Shown: piece after piece, positions 61,817 to 64,000 of the stretch
Layout: every line of letters starts with the position of its first letter
Numbering within the stretch: position 1 is the stretch's first letter
NCBI GenBank assembly: GCA_036564245.1
Contig: DATCKU010000073.1
Span: forward strand, 62,001-126,000
Direction of reading: 5' to 3'
DNA from: Thermasporomyces sp036564245
GTDB taxonomy: Bacteria > Actinomycetota > Actinomycetes > Propionibacteriales > Actinopolymorphaceae
DNA length: 64,000 nucleotides
Translations under genes and position numbers: made by a program
Notes under the pieces: generated by a model
The model's database searches: none
What the model saw: only the letters and a program-made list of their open reading frames with translations
What the model was told of the DNA's origin: nothing

Positions 61817-62119
61817 TTAGCTCGTGGCGTGCCCGGTGCTCTCGTTCGCACCTCCGGCCACGGCGGGAAGCACGGTCACCACGTCACCGTCGGACAGCGG
61901 AGCGTTGAGGCCACCCCGGAAGCGGACGTCCTCGTCGTTGACGTAGATGTTGACGAACTTGCGCAGGTCGTCGTTCTCGACGAGACGCGCCTTGAGCCCA
62001 GCGTGCCGCGCGTCCAGGTCGTCCAACAGCTCCTGCAGGGTCGTGCCCTTGCCCTCGACGGTCTTGGCGCCGCCAGTGTGGGTGCGAAGGATCGTCGGGA
62101 TTCGGACCTCGATTGCCAT
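61817..62119 (-). CDS. cysO: Sulfur carrier protein CysO with C-terminal extension
   Basis: This 100-residue beta-grasp protein has EVRIPTILRTHTGGAKTVEG, then FVNIYVNDEDVRFRGGLNAP and the family end VVTVLPAVAGG. The active Gly-Gly is at 89-90, but ten residues (ANESTGHATS) follow before the TAA stop. In M. tuberculosis the chain ends at GG, which is needed to form the thiocarboxylate. Here the tail must be removed first, possibly by the JAMM peptidase Mec in the same group. cysM follows at 17 bases. Confidence 0.95.
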   Translation of the reverse strand: MAIEVRIPTILRTHTGGAKTVEGKGTTLQELLDDLDARHAGLKARLVENDDLRKFVNIYVNDEDVRFRGGLNAPLSDGDVVTVLPAVAGGANESTGHATS

Positions 62120-62539
62120 CGTCTCGGATGCTCCTTACCGCTTGCCGTCGTGCAAATGTGTTCAGGTAGCCATCGGCCTCAACGCTCGCGCAGGGAGTGG
62201 GATTCCGCGAAGGTCGCAACTGGCCTGGGCTGGCCGGCCGACAGGGTCGCCGGCTCGATGGGCGGGCTAGACCCGAACTCCAGGCGCTGCGCCGGGCTCT
62301 AGCGGCCCGGACAGTCGTATACGACGACCGGAGGTGTGTGTCCGATCAGGAAGAGCTCCACGGCCTCGAGCTTACATCGGCAGGAGTTCTGCCCGACCTT
62401 TGCGCATTCGGACTGCACATATCGGACACAAGCCGCAGGTGTCGATCGCTTGACATCGGCCGCGACAGGGGCCTGCCGTGACGGGCGCGAGACCCGGCCT
62501 GGATCTCGGCAAGGCGACCCGCTGCCCACGCCTCCGCGA
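62120..62539. other. 420-base region between mec and cysO with inverted repeats and a short Cys-bearing frame
   Basis: It contains a perfect 10-base inverted repeat, TGTGTCCGAT (62337-62346) and ATCGGACACA (62421-62430), around a small hairpin GGCAG-GAGTT-CTGCC. A minus-strand frame open from 62529 (possible internal GTG at 62418) ends at 62299; its last 39 codons include four cysteines (SECAKV, SCRCK, YDCPGR). A cysteine-responsive leader for cysO-cysM is conceivable but unsupported by a poly-Cys run. Confidence 0.35.
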
Positions 62540-62965
62540 CTACGTGGGGACGACGCGGACCTCCTCCTCGGTCACCTCACCGTCGACGATCCGGAACGAA
62601 CGGAACTCGACCGGGTGGCCGTCGAGGTGCCCGCCGTCCCGGGTGGAAACGATCACGTAGTGCGCCCCCGGCTCGGATGCGTACGCGATGTCGGTGCGCG
62701 AGGGGTAGGCCTCGGTCGCAGTGTGCGAGTGGTAGATCACGATCGGTTCCTCGTCGCGGTCGTCCATCTCCCGCCAGACGCGGAACTGCTCCTGCGAGTC
62801 GAACCGGAAGAACGTGGGCGAGCGTTCGGCGTTCGTCATCGGCACGACACGCTCGGGCCGGTCCGAGCCGGCGGGCCCGGCCACGACACCGCATGCCTCG
62901 TCGGGGTGGTCGGCACGGGCATGCTTGACGATTGCGTCATAGATCGCCTGCGAAATGGTCAGCAC
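62540..62965 (-). CDS. mec: Mec, JAMM-type CysO-cysteine metallopeptidase
   Basis: This zinc isopeptidase of 141 residues releases cysteine from the CysO-cysteine adduct. E23 (DEACGVVAG) and the JAMM motif IYHSHTATEAYPSRTDIAY, with H79, H81, S89 and D92, are all in place. It may also clip the CysO tail. The start is a GTG at 62965 (MLTISQAIYDAIV) with only a weak ribosome site. Its upstream side (62966-63107) carries the third copy of the palindromic repeat family. The cysO start is 420 bases downstream, a larger gap than in M. tuberculosis. Confidence 0.93.
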   Translation of the reverse strand: MLTISQAIYDAIVKHARADHPDEACGVVAGPAGSDRPERVVPMTNAERSPTFFRFDSQEQFRVWREMDDRDEEPIVIYHSHTATEAYPSRTDIAYASEPGAHYVIVSTRDGGHLDGHPVEFRSFRIVDGEVTEEEVRVVPT

Positions 62966-62993
62966 GGCACCGAGGCTAGCCCAGCCGTTCCAC

Positions 62994-63111
62994 ATGACCA
63001 TGTGCCCTCTGCACGCTGCACCTGGATGCACCGGCACCTGTACGGCCAGTCGGACCTGTGACACGTGCCGGCACGTGTTGCACCTCCGGCAGGCGTAGTG
63101 CACATGGTCAT
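62994..63111. repeat. Palindromic repeat element, copy 3
   Basis: Outer arms ATGACCATGTGC (62994-63005) and GCACATGGTCAT (63100-63111) are perfect 12-base inverted repeats. Inside lies the perfect 16-base palindrome CACGTGCCGGCACGTG (63062-63077), followed by TTGCACCTCCG as in copy 2. The element overlaps the last bases of the DUF2017 gene. Confidence 0.65.
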
Positions 63112-63677
63112 TTTGGTCGGCTGATCGCGTTGACCAGTGACTCCTGCAGCCAGCCGAGCCAGATGTAGACGCCGTACACCTGGCGTCTCCGGTCGTTCTC
63201 CGGCAGCTTCTCCCAGCGCTCCTCGTCGTCCTGCTCGACACCAAGCCGAGTGCCGAGAGCAAGGCGCAGGTCGGTCAGCGTTCGCAGCCAGGCCTCCACC
63301 TCGTCGGGCTTGAGCGAGACCGTGACGCGGTCGGAGAACCTCGGGTCTCCCAGTGTTTCCAGGACCGTCTCGGCGTTCTTCACCTTGCCGTCGCGAAGGC
63401 CGTGCTCGGTGAACCGCCGAAACTCCGCCGCCGCCTCGTCGTCATCGGTGTAGGCGCTGGGGAACAACCGGGCCAGCACCGCGTCGTCCGGCGGCTCGGA
63501 GGGACCGAGGTGTCCGACCAGAGCAGCGAGGGTGTCCTCGGGTGGTTCGGAGGTGGGTGCCGCCTCGTCGCGGATCAGCTCGATCAGCTCGCCGATCAGC
63601 CCACGCAGGATGTGGATCTCCTCCGCGGCGAACGTCGCAGCCACTACCCCATGTCGGTCGGCAAAGCCTGTCGTCAT
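63108..63677 (-). CDS. DUF2017 family protein
   Basis: This soluble 189-residue protein is found next to clpS in most actinobacteria. EEIHILRGLIGELIELIRD, DAVLARLFPSAYTDDDEAAA, EFRRFTEHGLRDGKV and ERWEKLPENDRRRQVYGVYI are conserved blocks. Function is unknown; the link to ClpS suggests a role with ClpP or its adaptors. ATG at 63677 starts 15 bases after the clpS stop. Its stop codon lies within a palindromic repeat. Confidence 0.92.
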   Translation of the reverse strand: MTTGFADRHGVVAATFAAEEIHILRGLIGELIELIRDEAAPTSEPPEDTLAALVGHLGPSEPPDDAVLARLFPSAYTDDDEAAAEFRRFTEHGLRDGKVKNAETVLETLGDPRFSDRVTVSLKPDEVEAWLRTLTDLRLALGTRLGVEQDDEERWEKLPENDRRRQVYGVYIWLGWLQESLVNAISRPK

Positions 63678-63692
63678 ATGTCTTGCGCCGCC

Positions 63693-63998
63693 TTATGCGC
63701 TGTCACTCTTCTGCAGGGTCGCCCAGAGGCCGTACGAGTGCATGGCCTCGACGTCACGCTCCATCTCCTCGCGCGTCCCTGTCGACACGACCGCCTTGCC
63801 CCGCACGTGGACGTCCATCATCAGCTTCTCCGCCTTCTTGCGCGGATAGCCGAAGTATGTCTGGAAGACGTACGTGACGTACGACATCAGGTTGATCGGG
63901 TCATTCCAGACAATGGTCACCCAGGGAACGTCTGGCCTCACGACGTCCTCGACGTCCGGACGCTCGAGCTCAACTGGTGCGGTCCCGGTCACCACCAA
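63693..63998 (-). CDS. clpS: ATP-dependent Clp protease adaptor ClpS (start possibly outside window)
   Basis: ClpS delivers N-degron substrates to ClpAP/ClpCP. WVTIVWNDPINLMSYVTYVF is the N-degron-binding block, with VHVRGKAVVSTGTREEMERD behind it. The frame reaches 63998 with TTG or GTG starts at the very edge, so the real start may be upstream of the window on the minus strand. The core is complete. It begins the conserved run clpS, DUF2017, mec, cysO, cysM, murI. Confidence 0.94.
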   Translation of the reverse strand: MVVTGTAPVELERPDVEDVVRPDVPWVTIVWNDPINLMSYVTYVFQTYFGYPRKKAEKLMMDVHVRGKAVVSTGTREEMERDVEAMHSYGLWATLQKSDSA

Positions 63999-64000
63999 AC

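Overview
The window is very GC-rich, uses GTG and TTG starts often, and carries several genes typical of actinobacteria: a Rip1-type site-2 protease, a GAF-ANTAR protein, DUF2017, and the CysO/CysM/Mec cysteine pathway. The right end (57.2-64.0 kb) keeps the order clpS, DUF2017, mec, cysO, cysM, murI, Rv1339-like metallo-hydrolase, rph, rdgB known from Mycobacterium tuberculosis and relatives, but without the rhomboid-like gene there. I infer an actinobacterium, perhaps a soil or plant-associated member of Propionibacteriales or a relative; the species cannot be read from this sequence.

Layout. 0-8.5 kb: the 3' part of a large secreted carbohydrate-related protein, decayed genes (an FAD oxidoreductase, a GH6 cellulase piece, a GAF piece), glutathione peroxidase, a DUF1835 protein, proS, a DUF389 membrane protein and a small ribbon-helix-helix regulator. 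8.5-14 kb: a fused hydantoinase/oxoprolinase divergent from a Tat-exported sulfatase, then a repeat-rich spacer. 14.5-21.2 kb, all on the minus strand: purU-folD, then dxr, site-2 protease, ispG and a GNAT enzyme (MEP isoprenoid pathway plus one-carbon metabolism). 21.6-27.6 kb: assorted genes including a sulfotransferase, an aminotransferase, a cobalamin-binding protein, a frameshifted methyltransferase and a metallo-hydrolase.

27.8-43.5 kb is a glycan-use region: an ABC sugar transporter (lipoprotein plus two permeases, no ATPase), a cytoplasmic sulfatase, an acyl-CoA ligase, a secreted DUF4185-like protein, a GH127 beta-L-arabinofuranosidase, a GH67 alpha-glucuronidase with extra carbohydrate-binding-like domains, a nitrilase and an AraC regulator. 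Together they suggest breakdown and uptake of an acidic, arabinose-bearing and possibly sulfated plant or algal polysaccharide. A shared 12-base palindrome half lies before the DUF4185 gene and between the divergent GH127 and GH67 genes.

44.5-53 kb: a PhyH oxygenase, a second AraC protein, a BNR-propeller protein translationally coupled to a ubiquitin-like MoaD/ThiS protein ending in Gly-Gly, a GAF-ANTAR regulator with a 28-residue membrane peptide gene, an M20 peptidase, a large Mrr-like protein with an apparently degraded nuclease site, a GroES-like protein and DUF3618. 53-56.2 kb: an energy-coupling nickel/cobalt transporter divergent from a bcp peroxiredoxin, with a near-perfect Nur-type box between them. 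A tRNA-Leu(UAG) with a short variable arm follows.

The observations I would check first are: a short palindromic repeat family (14.0 kb and 63.0 kb); the ten-residue tail after Gly-Gly in CysO; the BNR/MoaD pair; the Mrr-like protein; and the Nur box. I saw no CRISPR array, rRNA, prophage or complete insertion sequence.
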